Below, piece after piece: positions 7,863 through 15,784 of a DNA stretch of 64,000 bases. Position 1 is the first letter of the stretch. Each line of letters opens with the position of its first letter. The stretch comes from Cystobacter ferrugineus (lineage in GTDB: Bacteria > Myxococcota > Myxococcia > Myxococcales > Myxococcaceae). The notes under the pieces are model-generated. The model saw only the letters and a program-made list of their open reading frames with translations. It did not search any database and was not told the DNA's origin. The position numbers and the translations under genes are program-made. The stretch spans positions 234,611-298,610 of the forward strand of contig NZ_MPIN01000003.1 of the NCBI RefSeq assembly GCF_001887355.1, read 5' to 3'.

Positions 7863-8495
7863 ATGCAGAACATGAGTCTCCCCCTCGCCCAGCTCACCCC
7901 CGCGCTCGTCTGGCTCAACATCATCGGTATCGCGGTGTTCGCCGCCTCGGGCGCGCTCGCCGCGGCCCGGCGCCAACAGAACCTCGTCACGTTCGCCTTC
8001 TTCGCCGCCATCACCAGCACGGGCGGCGGCACCGTGAGGGATCTGCTCCTCGGCGCCCCCGTCTTCTGGATGCATGACTCGGGCGCGATCGCGGTCAGTC
8101 TGGGCATGGCGGTCCTGGTCTGGGTCACGCCCTCATGGCTGTGGCGGGGCAAGGCGCTCGACTGGTTCGACGCGATCGGCCTCGCCGCCTATGCCGTCTA
8201 TGGCGCCGCCAAGGCACGCAGCCTGGGCATCCCCGCCCTGCCCGCCGTGGTGATGGGTGTCGTCACCGCCTGCATGGGGGGCATCATCCGCGACGTGCTG
8301 GCGGGTGAGCCGTCCATCCTCCTGCGTCCGGAGATCTACGTCACCGCCGCCGCGCTCGCCGCCGCGCTGTACGTCGGGCTCGGCTCCCTGGGCCTGCCCA
8401 TGCCACTGGCCGCCGGCATCGCGGCCACCGCCGGCTTCATCCTGCGGGCGCTCGCCATCACCCGGGGGCTCTCCCTCCCCCTCTATCGAGGTTGA
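7863..8495 (+). CDS. TRIC/UPF0126 family membrane protein
   Basis: A 210-residue inner-membrane protein with two repeats of the UPF0126 (glycine transporter/TRIC cation channel) domain. Each repeat carries the family glycine motif: GGGTVRDLLLG near residues 58-68 and GGIIRDVLAGEPS near 139-151. About seven hydrophobic helices can be seen (WLNIIGIAVFAASGALAA, AIAVSLGMAVLVWV, LAAALYVGLGSLGLPM and others). The start may be ATG 7863 or ATG 7875 (MSLPLAQL); the duplicated fossil at 5838 lines up with the latter. The stop overlaps the next gene by four bases (TTGA), so the two are probably translated together. Confidence 0.85.
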   Translation: MQNMSLPLAQLTPALVWLNIIGIAVFAASGALAAARRQQNLVTFAFFAAITSTGGGTVRDLLLGAPVFWMHDSGAIAVSLGMAVLVWVTPSWLWRGKALDWFDAIGLAAYAVYGAAKARSLGIPALPAVVMGVVTACMGGIIRDVLAGEPSILLRPEIYVTAAALAAALYVGLGSLGLPMPLAAGIAATAGFILRALAITRGLSLPLYRG

Positions 8496-9745
8496 ACACC
8501 GTGCGCCTCGTTCCACGTGGGTGGCCTTCCGGTGGGCTCTGGAGCCACCCGGACTTCCTGAGGCTCTGGGGCGCGCAGTGCGTCAGCGCGTTCGGCAGCC
8601 GCATCACCCGCACCGCCCTGCCCATCCTCGCCCTGCTCACGCTCCAGGCGACACCCACCGAGATCGCCATCCTCTCGGCGCTCGGGGTCGCGCCCGGTCT
8701 GCTCGTGGGGCTGTTCATGGGGGGGCGCGTCGATCGAACCGCCAAACGGCCACTCCTCATCGGCGCCGATCTCGTCCGTGCCCTGTTGCTCCTCACCCTG
8801 CCCCTGGCCGCGAGGTTCGGGGCCCTGTCGATGCCCCAGCTCTACCTGGTGGCGGCCGCGGTCGGAGCCGCCACGACCCTGTTCCAGATCGCCGACAACA
8901 GCTACCTGCCCACGCTCGTGGACAAGGCGCTGCTGGTGGAGGCCAATGCCCGGCTGGAAGCCTCGGAGTCCGTCGCGGAGGCGGCCGGGCCGGGACTGGC
9001 GGGCGTGATGGTGCAGTGGCTGACGGCGCCGGTGGCGATCGGGGTGGACGCGCTGTCCTATGTCTGGTCGGCCCTGTGGCTCGGCCGGATCCGGACCCCC
9101 GAGCAACCCGCGGCGGCCACCGAGGCGCACACCAGCGTCCTCGGCGACATCGTGACGGGCTTTCGCGCCTGCCTCTCCCATCCGTTGATCCGTCCGGTGT
9201 TGATCGCGGAGGCCGTCATGTACTTCTTCGGCGGCTTCTTCCTCTCGCTCTACATGATCTTCACGCTGGAGACGCTGGGCCTGACGCCCGCCACCGTGGG
9301 CGTCATCATCGGCGTGGGAGGAGTGGGCTCCTTCGTGGGGGCGTTGATCGCGCGGCCCATGCTGCGCCGGGGCTTGGGCCCCGCGATGGGCTTCTCGCTG
9401 CTCGTGGGACAAGGCGCGAACCTGCTGATTCCCCTCGCGCGGGAGGCGGGAGCGTGGAGCATCCCCCTGCTCGTCCTGCAGCAGTTGCTCGGGGATGCCC
9501 TGCTCGGCGCGTACGTGATCCACGCGCTCAGCCTGCGGCAGTGGGTCATGGCCTCCGAGGTGCTGGGCCGCGCCAACGCGACCTTCCACGTGGTGACCGG
9601 ACTGCTGCTGTCCCTGGGGGCGTTGCTGGCGGGACCCCTGGCGGGCGTGCTCGGGATGGTGCCCACCCTGTGGATCGCCGCGGGGGGCGGCCTGCTCGCC
9701 GTCCCCTTGCTGCTGGGCCGCTCCCCGCTCTCCTGGCGGGATTAG
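8492..9745 (+). CDS. MFS transporter of the EntS-like exporter type
   Basis: A 417-residue major facilitator with about twelve hydrophobic helices. The conserved loop after helix 2 reads GGRVDRTAKRPLL (near residue 78), like the G-x-x-x-D-R-x-x-R-R motif of the family, and the overall pattern (WSHPDFLRLWGAQCVSAFGSR at the N terminus) resembles enterobactin and macrolide exporters. The likely start is TTG 8492, overlapping the stop of the channel gene, or GTG 8501. It converges on the phosphodiesterase gene with a four-base overlap at 9742-9745. The substrate cannot be told. Confidence 0.85.
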   Translation: MNTVRLVPRGWPSGGLWSHPDFLRLWGAQCVSAFGSRITRTALPILALLTLQATPTEIAILSALGVAPGLLVGLFMGGRVDRTAKRPLLIGADLVRALLLLTLPLAARFGALSMPQLYLVAAAVGAATTLFQIADNSYLPTLVDKALLVEANARLEASESVAEAAGPGLAGVMVQWLTAPVAIGVDALSYVWSALWLGRIRTPEQPAAATEAHTSVLGDIVTGFRACLSHPLIRPVLIAEAVMYFFGGFFLSLYMIFTLETLGLTPATVGVIIGVGGVGSFVGALIARPMLRRGLGPAMGFSLLVGQGANLLIPLAREAGAWSIPLLVLQQLLGDALLGAYVIHALSLRQWVMASEVLGRANATFHVVTGLLLSLGALLAGPLAGVLGMVPTLWIAAGGGLLAVPLLLGRSPLSWRD

Positions 9746-10896
9746 CGCTTGTACGTATCCACCGCCTCGCGGCCCACCGCGGGGTCATCGGTGAAGAAGC
9801 CATCGATGCCGGCATCGAGGTACGCCTGGATCTCCTTGATGGCGCCGGCCTCGTTGTGCGTGGAGTCCGGACCCGAGGCCTTGAGCGGAGCGGGCAGGAA
9901 GCTGTTCTCCGGGCGGAAGGTGTAGGGGTGCACGATCAGGTTGGCCGCGTGGGCGTTGCGCACGAGGCTGCTGGGCTTCAGGAAGGCGCCCGTGTTGGCG
10001 TCCACGTCGATGATGCTGCGCTTGTAGGGCCCGACTCCTTGCGCGTAGGTGGCGATCTCCTTCATGCCCGCCTCGGTCATCAGGTCGGCGTAGGTGCGCG
10101 CGTCCTTGGCGACGACGAAGTCATAGGGCTGCAAGGACGCCTCCTCCATCAACTGCACGAGCTTCCAGTTGGGCTGCGAGGTCCCGATCTTCGCGCGGAT
10201 GTCCTTGAGGTTGGCCACCTCGAAGGACTGGATGTAGACGGTGGCGGTGGTGCGGGTGAAGTCATCCGCGCGCAGCGCCTCGATGAGCTTGTCCTCCAGC
10301 GGCAGGTTCACGGACTGGAAGTAGGTGGGGTGCTTGGTCTCCGCGTAGAGGTGGATGGTGCGGCCGGAGCTCTGGGACAGCTCCTTGGCGAGCGCGATCA
10401 CCTCGGCGAGCGTGGGGATCTCGTACTGGTCGTCATACTGGGTGTTGCCCGGGCGCACGGCGGGAATCCGCTCACGCGCGCGCAGCTCCTTGAGCTCCTC
10501 CAGGGTGAAGTCCTCGGTGAACCACCCGGTGAGCGGCTTGCCGTCGATCATCTTCGTGGTCTTGCGCGAGGCGAACTTCTCCACCGCCGCCACGTTGGTG
10601 GTGCCGGAGATCTCGTTCTCGTGACGGGCCACGAGCACGCCGTCCTTGGTGGACACGAGGTCCGGCTCGATGATGTCCGCGCCGTCCTCGACGGCCTTGC
10701 GGTAGCTGGCCAGGGTGTGCTCCGGGCGCAGGGCGCTGGCGCCGCGGTGGCCCACCACGAGGAGCTTGTCGGCGAGCGCGGGCGTCCGGTCGTCACAGCC
10801 CGTCAGCGCGAGCGCGCCGGCCAGGGCGAGCGGCAGCACGGCGGACAGACGGCGAGAGGAACGCGAAGAAGTGCGAGAGGTGGAATGCAGGTGCAC
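9742..10896 (-). CDS. glpQ: Lipoprotein glycerophosphodiester phosphodiesterase
   Basis: A 384-residue enzyme that hydrolyses glycerophosphodiesters to glycerol-3-phosphate and an alcohol, outside the inner membrane. The signal peptide carries a lipobox ALTGC with Cys34. The GDPD catalytic motif follows: VGHRGAS (H50, R51), PEHT (E59), then IIEPDL and KDGVLVARHENEIS. The later YAETKHP and the C-terminal DGFFTDDP also fit the periplasmic GlpQ type. The start is GTG 10894-10896 with GGGAG upstream. Asp at position +2 of the mature lipoprotein retains lipoproteins in the inner membrane in E. coli; whether myxobacteria follow that rule is uncertain. Confidence 0.92.
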   Translation of the reverse strand: MHLHSTSRTSSRSSRRLSAVLPLALAGALALTGCDDRTPALADKLLVVGHRGASALRPEHTLASYRKAVEDGADIIEPDLVSTKDGVLVARHENEISGTTNVAAVEKFASRKTTKMIDGKPLTGWFTEDFTLEELKELRARERIPAVRPGNTQYDDQYEIPTLAEVIALAKELSQSSGRTIHLYAETKHPTYFQSVNLPLEDKLIEALRADDFTRTTATVYIQSFEVANLKDIRAKIGTSQPNWKLVQLMEEASLQPYDFVVAKDARTYADLMTEAGMKEIATYAQGVGPYKRSIIDVDANTGAFLKPSSLVRNAHAANLIVHPYTFRPENSFLPAPLKASGPDSTHNEAGAIKEIQAYLDAGIDGFFTDDPAVGREAVDTYKR

Positions 10897-10982
10897 GGAT
10901 GTCTCCCAGTCAGGGGACGCGTCACGTCCCGAGAGGTCCGGGCACATAACATTGGAGGGTGACAGCCCGATGAAAACGGGCG

Positions 10983-12164
10983 TCAGACGCCCGAGGACAC
11001 CGGAGTGGGCTCGGGGCGCGGCTGCTCGCCACTGGCCTCCGGGCCGGCCTTGCGCGGGGGAAACCCGATGCTCCAGCGGAAGAGCGGATGATCCTTGAGC
11101 AGCAGGTAGATGACCCAGGGGCCGAGCAGTCCCATCGTCCAGCCGACCACGAGGTGCACCGCCAGCGGCATGCCCGGAGACAGGTGCTCGAGCACCATGC
11201 GCGTGCCCGACACGAAGTAGATGTGGAAGAGGTAGAAGAGCATGCTGATGGAGCCCACGGTGGCGAAGCGGCCGCGCAGGACCTTCCACACCACGCCTCC
11301 CTCACGCGCCCGGCTGCCCAGGAAGACCGAGAGCGAGATCAGCAGGCAGAAGCCCAGCGGCCCGTTGATGACGCACACCCACTCGTAGTCGGGCAGCCCC
11401 GCGTACACGGCCACCATCACGGAGGCGAGCCCCAGGGACACCAGGAGCTGCCGCGGCACCGAGAGCCGTGAGAGGAATTGGCAGGTGCCCGCCATGGCCG
11501 GCTGGATGAAGAGGCCCAGGCCGAAGAAACGGTTCCAGTACGTCACCAGGGACACGTACTCGCCCAGCACCGACGGCGTGGCACCCACCCACGCCACCAG
11601 GGCGGCATGCATCACGATGGCGGCGCCCAGGTAGATCAGGGAGGCCCAGCGGCCGAGCCGTGGCGCGGCGAAACGCCGGAAGATCCAGCTCAGCAGGGTG
11701 CACCACACCAGCACGTGCACGAACCAGAAGATGGCGTACACGGGGAACCACGCCGTGGGCACGCGCGCGAGCAGCTCCCCCCACGCCCTCATCCCATGGG
11801 GAAGGCCCGCCGACAGCTCCTGCATGAGCAGCAGCATGGGCGCCCAGATGAGCATCGGGACGACGAGCTTATCCAGCTTCTTGCGCAAAAAGCCGAACAG
11901 CGACCGGTTCACCCGCCCGAAGGCGCTCACGGCCACACCCGCCGCGATCAACATCACGGCCATATTGAAGCTGTGGATGAAGTCGTAGGTGATGCGCAGA
12001 TCCACCCGTCCCGGGACGAAGAGCTTGCGCACCCCGTGCTGGTCATCCACGCCCAGTACGTGCACGAGGACCACCAGTGCGATGCCAAAACCTCGCATAC
12101 AGAACAAATCACCGGAAATCGACTGGTTCTCCGTCCGCTCTCCCTGCAATCCTCTCTCTCCCAT
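10983..12164 (-). CDS. Acyltransferase 3 family membrane protein
   Basis: A 393-residue polytopic protein. The N terminus has RGFGIALVVLVHVLG, the Arg and His pattern of acyltransferase 3 (O-acetyl or acyl transfer to sugars and lipids from acyl-CoA across the membrane). Roughly ten hydrophobic helices follow, and the C-terminal tail is Pro/Glu-rich and soluble. The start is ATG 12162-12164, though TTG 12179 is open too. There is no nearby glycan locus, so the acceptor is unknown; surface polysaccharide or a secondary metabolite is possible. About 86 bases separate it from the phosphodiesterase gene on the same strand. Confidence 0.8.
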   Translation of the reverse strand: MGERGLQGERTENQSISGDLFCMRGFGIALVVLVHVLGVDDQHGVRKLFVPGRVDLRITYDFIHSFNMAVMLIAAGVAVSAFGRVNRSLFGFLRKKLDKLVVPMLIWAPMLLLMQELSAGLPHGMRAWGELLARVPTAWFPVYAIFWFVHVLVWCTLLSWIFRRFAAPRLGRWASLIYLGAAIVMHAALVAWVGATPSVLGEYVSLVTYWNRFFGLGLFIQPAMAGTCQFLSRLSVPRQLLVSLGLASVMVAVYAGLPDYEWVCVINGPLGFCLLISLSVFLGSRAREGGVVWKVLRGRFATVGSISMLFYLFHIYFVSGTRMVLEHLSPGMPLAVHLVVGWTMGLLGPWVIYLLLKDHPLFRWSIGFPPRKAGPEASGEQPRPEPTPVSSGV

Positions 12165-12317
12165 GGAAAACCTCGACAAGGCCGAAAGGGATGCACTTCC
12201 CGCGGACCGCCAACACTCCGGGTATCTACCACCGTCCAGGTGATTCTGACCTGGAATCGGGCCCCGAACAACAGGGGCTGTCCCGAGTGAGGGGAGAGCA
12301 GGCGAGAGAGCGGAGAT

Positions 12318-14642
12318 TCATCGCCGGCGCCAGTTCATCACCCGCGCGAGCAACACGGTGCCAAAGACAAGCACGGTGAAGGCGGCCGTGTAGCCCAGGA
12401 AGATGAGCCAGCCGGTGGTGGCGCCCGGAATCCCCACCGAGGGGCTCATGTCTTGGAACTGCGCGCCGGAGAAGAAGCCGCAGGCGAGGCTCACCGGCAG
12501 GAAGACGAAGACGAGCAGGCCCACCATGCGATCGAACTGATCGCGCTTGTACTGATCCAGCTCGGCCGCCTGGTCCCGCATGGACGTCACCGTTTCCTGC
12601 AGGCCGTGCAGCGAGTGCCAGGCGAGGTAGCGCGCGTTGACGTCGGGGTCCTCGCTCACGCGCGTGTGCCAGAGCGAGTTGGTGAAGAGCATCACGTCGG
12701 AGCGCACGCTGCGTGCGGGCCGCAGGCTCTGCCAGCGCGAAGTGCGGTAGCGCTGCTCCACCTCGGCCATGCGCCGGCTGATCTCGAAGGCCGAGTAGCG
12801 CTGGCCCAGGGTGAGCAGGAAGAGGAAGAAGTCGCGGTCACACGCGAGCGGCCCCCGCTCCTCCTCCTCGAGGAGGAATTCGATCCGCGCGCCCCCCGTG
12901 GACGTCAGCCAGTGCTCGGTCTCCCCGGCGGCGTCGCGCAGCACGCGCCGGCTCTCGGCGGCGGCCTCCGAGGGGAGCTTCTCCAGGGTGGGCCGCGTCC
13001 CGGAGGCGAGCGCGTGGAAGAGCCCCTGCATGGAGCGCGAGTCATCCAGCATGGACGAGCGGCCACGCGAGACGCGGTAGGCGCCATAGACGAGCCAACG
13101 CTCGGGGCCGAGAGGCGCCAGCCACGGCGCGAGCGCGCGCAGCGGCTCCAACTCCCACAGCTCGCGGCTCTCGACGAGCTCCGCCTGCTCCTGGGCCAGC
13201 GCGTACAACGAGGTGGCCTCGGCCCGGGGCCGCTCCACCCACACGGCGACGAGCCGGTTGGGGTAGACGGAGACGTGGACGGTGTGGCCCCCGGCGGGCT
13301 TCTCGTAGTGCAGCACGTCCGCCTCTTCCGTGGCGCCGAGGAAGGAGAGGACCACGGCGGGGTGGAAGGTGGCGCCCTGGCTGGAGAGATCCCTCCGTTG
13401 GAAGCCCCGGGACACGAGCTCCGCGCCCGGCACGGGCCCGCGCCACAGGAAGGGCCGGGCGAAGAGGGTGTGGGCCCGGAGGACATGGACGTGGCGGCCC
13501 ACGTTGAAGCGGCTCCAGAGCGTCTCCCACAGCTCGCGGCGCGACAGCCGGGTGCCCGAGTAGGGGCCCGCCACCATCGTCGCGCGGCCGGTGGGGCTCG
13601 CGTAGCCATCCGAGTACCACGGGTCCGAGTAGTCGTTGGGCTGGCGCTCGAAGCGCCGTCCGCGCTTGCGCGGGGTGCCATCCGGCAGCCGTGGCCCCTC
13701 GAGCTCGTCCAGCGCGCCCGCCAGGTCTCCCAGGGTGCCCGCGCGCTCGGGGGTGAGGGAGAAGGAGTGCCAGGCCCGGGACTGCTCGGGCCGGGCGATG
13801 TGGATGGCCATGAAGTCGAAGCCCTGGCCGTAGTGGGTGTTCTCCGTGTCGTTGCGCGCGAGCAGCCGCAGGACGGTGACGTCCTGGAAGGAGGACAGGA
13901 AGAGCGCGTCCACGCGCCGCATGGGCCCGTCCTCCGCGTCTCCCAGGGGAATGTCGAGCTGCACGCGTTGGGCGCGCGACAGCTCGGCGCGGTAGAGCAG
14001 CTCGTCCGCCTTGAGGCGCCGGGAGACGGCCGGGGGGATGCGCGCCGGGGGCAGGCGCATGAGCTCCTCGGGCGCGCGCGCCGACTCCAGCACGGAGGCC
14101 ATGAGCTCCAGCACCTCGCGCGAGGGCCGGGCCGTCGGCGAGGGCCAGAGCTTCACGGCCGCGTAGAACACGGTGCCCAGCGCGCACTCGTACTCGCCCA
14201 CCGTCTCGGTATGGCCCTGCTCCCACTCGCCCACGTAGTCGGCGAGCACCTCGACGCCCTCGGGCCAGGCGCCGTGCAAGAGCCGCCAGGCGACGAGCAA
14301 CGTGGCGCACACGACGTCGAGGGTGTGCTCGTGGACGCGCAACGTGAGGGGGGCGGACGGCGCGTCGGCGGAGGACTCCCGGAGCTGTCGGGACAGGGCG
14401 TCGAGCGGCTCGGCGGAGAGGAGGACCGTGGCCGTGGTGGAGCGCACCGCGCGCCGGGTCCACTGGGGGAGCTTCCACGCCAACATGCGCGGGTGCTCGG
14501 GCAGGGCCTCGCCGCGCGAGCCCACGCTGATGAAGAGCTCACGCGCCCCGGGCTCCAGGCCGGGAGGGGGTTTCTCGGTGGTCCATGCCACCTGCTCCTC
14601 GCGCAGGAGCCACTCCACGACCTGCCTCGACTTCACATCCAT
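12318..14642 (-). CDS. Large protein with CorA-like two-helix membrane tail
   Basis: A 774-residue protein of unknown function. Residues 1 to ~695 look soluble with no domain I recognise. The last 77 residues resemble the membrane end of CorA-family transporters: an amphipathic stretch (LDQYKRDQFDRM), helix 1 (about 707-725, LLVFVFLPVSLACGFF), a short loop, helix 2 (about 745-767) and a basic end WRRR. The CorA signature GMN is replaced by SGAQF, so ion selectivity is not supported. The preceding RDQAAELDQYKRDQ resembles the CorA stalk helix. The start is ATG 14640-14642, 17 bases after the stop of the gene at 14660-15190, so the two likely form an operon. Confidence 0.6.
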   Translation of the reverse strand: MDVKSRQVVEWLLREEQVAWTTEKPPPGLEPGARELFISVGSRGEALPEHPRMLAWKLPQWTRRAVRSTTATVLLSAEPLDALSRQLRESSADAPSAPLTLRVHEHTLDVVCATLLVAWRLLHGAWPEGVEVLADYVGEWEQGHTETVGEYECALGTVFYAAVKLWPSPTARPSREVLELMASVLESARAPEELMRLPPARIPPAVSRRLKADELLYRAELSRAQRVQLDIPLGDAEDGPMRRVDALFLSSFQDVTVLRLLARNDTENTHYGQGFDFMAIHIARPEQSRAWHSFSLTPERAGTLGDLAGALDELEGPRLPDGTPRKRGRRFERQPNDYSDPWYSDGYASPTGRATMVAGPYSGTRLSRRELWETLWSRFNVGRHVHVLRAHTLFARPFLWRGPVPGAELVSRGFQRRDLSSQGATFHPAVVLSFLGATEEADVLHYEKPAGGHTVHVSVYPNRLVAVWVERPRAEATSLYALAQEQAELVESRELWELEPLRALAPWLAPLGPERWLVYGAYRVSRGRSSMLDDSRSMQGLFHALASGTRPTLEKLPSEAAAESRRVLRDAAGETEHWLTSTGGARIEFLLEEEERGPLACDRDFFLFLLTLGQRYSAFEISRRMAEVEQRYRTSRWQSLRPARSVRSDVMLFTNSLWHTRVSEDPDVNARYLAWHSLHGLQETVTSMRDQAAELDQYKRDQFDRMVGLLVFVFLPVSLACGFFSGAQFQDMSPSVGIPGATTGWLIFLGYTAAFTVLVFGTVLLARVMNWRRR

Positions 14643-14659
14643 GGAGCGCCTTATAGACG

Positions 14660-15190
14660 CTATCCCGGCTCCCGCGTGGGGGTGAGACGCAGGACGGAAC
14701 GTTCCTCGGGATCCGAGAACGCCTCGTCCGCGGCCCGCTGGCGCAACCGCTCCAGGGCGCGCCGCTGCTGCTCGGCCCGGTGGATGTGGACCGTGAAATC
14801 GAAGCGGCCCAGGCGCTCGTCCTTGCCGGCCAACCCCCGGAGGGTGCGCCACATGGACAGGCGCCCCTCGGTGCCCAGGCAGAGCAATTCCAGCTCCTCC
14901 AGACGGCTCAAGGGGGAGTAGCCCAGGATCCGTCCGTTGAGCTTGAGCCGCTCGAACTTCTCGCCCACCCAGGCCGCGCCCTGCTTGAACGGGTCGAGCT
15001 TGAAGCCCAGCGCCCGCATCACGTTCTTCAAGGTGGCGCGATCCGCCTGGAGCTCCTCGATGAGGGACGCGAGGTACTCCCCCACCGCGTTGCCCTCGTT
15101 CTCCGCGCGGGCGCGCTTCGCCAGCTCCAGGCCGCCCACGGAGCCCATCAGGTGATCGTTCAGATAGATGCGCAGAAGGTCCAGGTTCAC
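14660..15190 (-). CDS. Conserved helical protein, ferritin-like fold possible
   Basis: A 176-residue hypothetical protein. The N-terminal two-thirds is strongly helical (LRIYLNDHLMGSVGGLELAKRA, EYLASLIEELQADRATL) and resembles short bacterial proteins with a ferritin-like helical bundle, but I see no clear iron ligand set. The middle has GRILGYSPLSRLEELELLCLGTEGR and the end is basic and disordered. It is the first gene of a probable two-gene operon with the CorA-like protein. A joint role at the membrane is inference. Confidence 0.6.
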   Translation of the reverse strand: MNLDLLRIYLNDHLMGSVGGLELAKRARAENEGNAVGEYLASLIEELQADRATLKNVMRALGFKLDPFKQGAAWVGEKFERLKLNGRILGYSPLSRLEELELLCLGTEGRLSMWRTLRGLAGKDERLGRFDFTVHIHRAEQQRRALERLRQRAADEAFSDPEERSVLRLTPTREPG

Positions 15191-15308
15191 GCCGCTCTCC
15201 CCGTCTTCGCCCGCGTTGCGGGGGGAAGGTCGGCATGATCGGCCTGGAGTGCAGCGCTCCCCGGCAAGACGCCCGGAGAGCGGGCGGCGCGGCGAGCGCT
15301 CGAAGGCC

Positions 15309-15749
15309 CTACTGGGCGGCGTCCGGGTAGCGGAAGGAGATGGGCAGCTTCACGTCCGGGTGCAGGCTGCGGGACACCGGGCAGCCGTGCGCCACCTCCT
15401 CCAGCCGGGCGCGGTGCGCGGCGGAGAGCCCCGCGGGCATCTCCACCTCCAGCACCAGCTCGCCGATGCGGCGCGGCGGGGGCGTCATGCGCTTCTCCAC
15501 CCGGGCGCGGGCATCACCCAGGGGGATGTTCTCACGCGAGGCGGCCAGGGCCATGGTGGTGAGCACGCACGAGGCGAGCGCCGCGCCCACCAGATCCGTG
15601 GGCGAGAAGGACATGCCCGTGCCGCCGTTGTCCTTGGGGGCCTCGGTGGTGATGCGCGAGCCGGACGGCCCGTGCTCCAGCTTGCAGTGGAAGCCGGACG
15701 AGGACTCGACGGACATCACGACGCCGGTGGGGGAAGAGGGCTGGCTCAT
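15309..15749 (-). CDS. OsmC family peroxiredoxin-like protein
   Basis: A 146-residue OsmC/Ohr-fold protein that probably reduces organic hydroperoxides with thiols in the cytoplasm. The two family cysteines are present: C61 (ALASCVLTT) and C123 (GCPVSRSL); the segment FSPTDLVGAALASC is diagnostic. ATG 15747-15749 has AGGAG at good spacing, so I prefer it over the in-frame ATG six bases upstream. The gene is 35 bases downstream of the DHS-like gene on the same strand and may be cotranscribed with it. Confidence 0.92.
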   Translation of the reverse strand: MSQPSSPTGVVMSVESSSGFHCKLEHGPSGSRITTEAPKDNGGTGMSFSPTDLVGAALASCVLTTMALAASRENIPLGDARARVEKRMTPPPRRIGELVLEVEMPAGLSAAHRARLEEVAHGCPVSRSLHPDVKLPISFRYPDAAQ

Positions 15750-15784
15750 GGTCATGGCTCCTGGGTTTGCGTGGGGAGGAACGG

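Larger units (their letters stand above)
5893..7925. repeat. Tandem duplication, copy B
   Basis: The second copy of the unit described at 3958-5892. It starts with a 60-base fragment identical to the end of ileS plus its downstream hairpin, then SDR copy B, LysR copy B and the intact channel gene start. Between LysR and the channel start it has about 80 bases that copy A lacks, so copy A suffered a later deletion or copy B an insertion. Confidence 0.92.
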
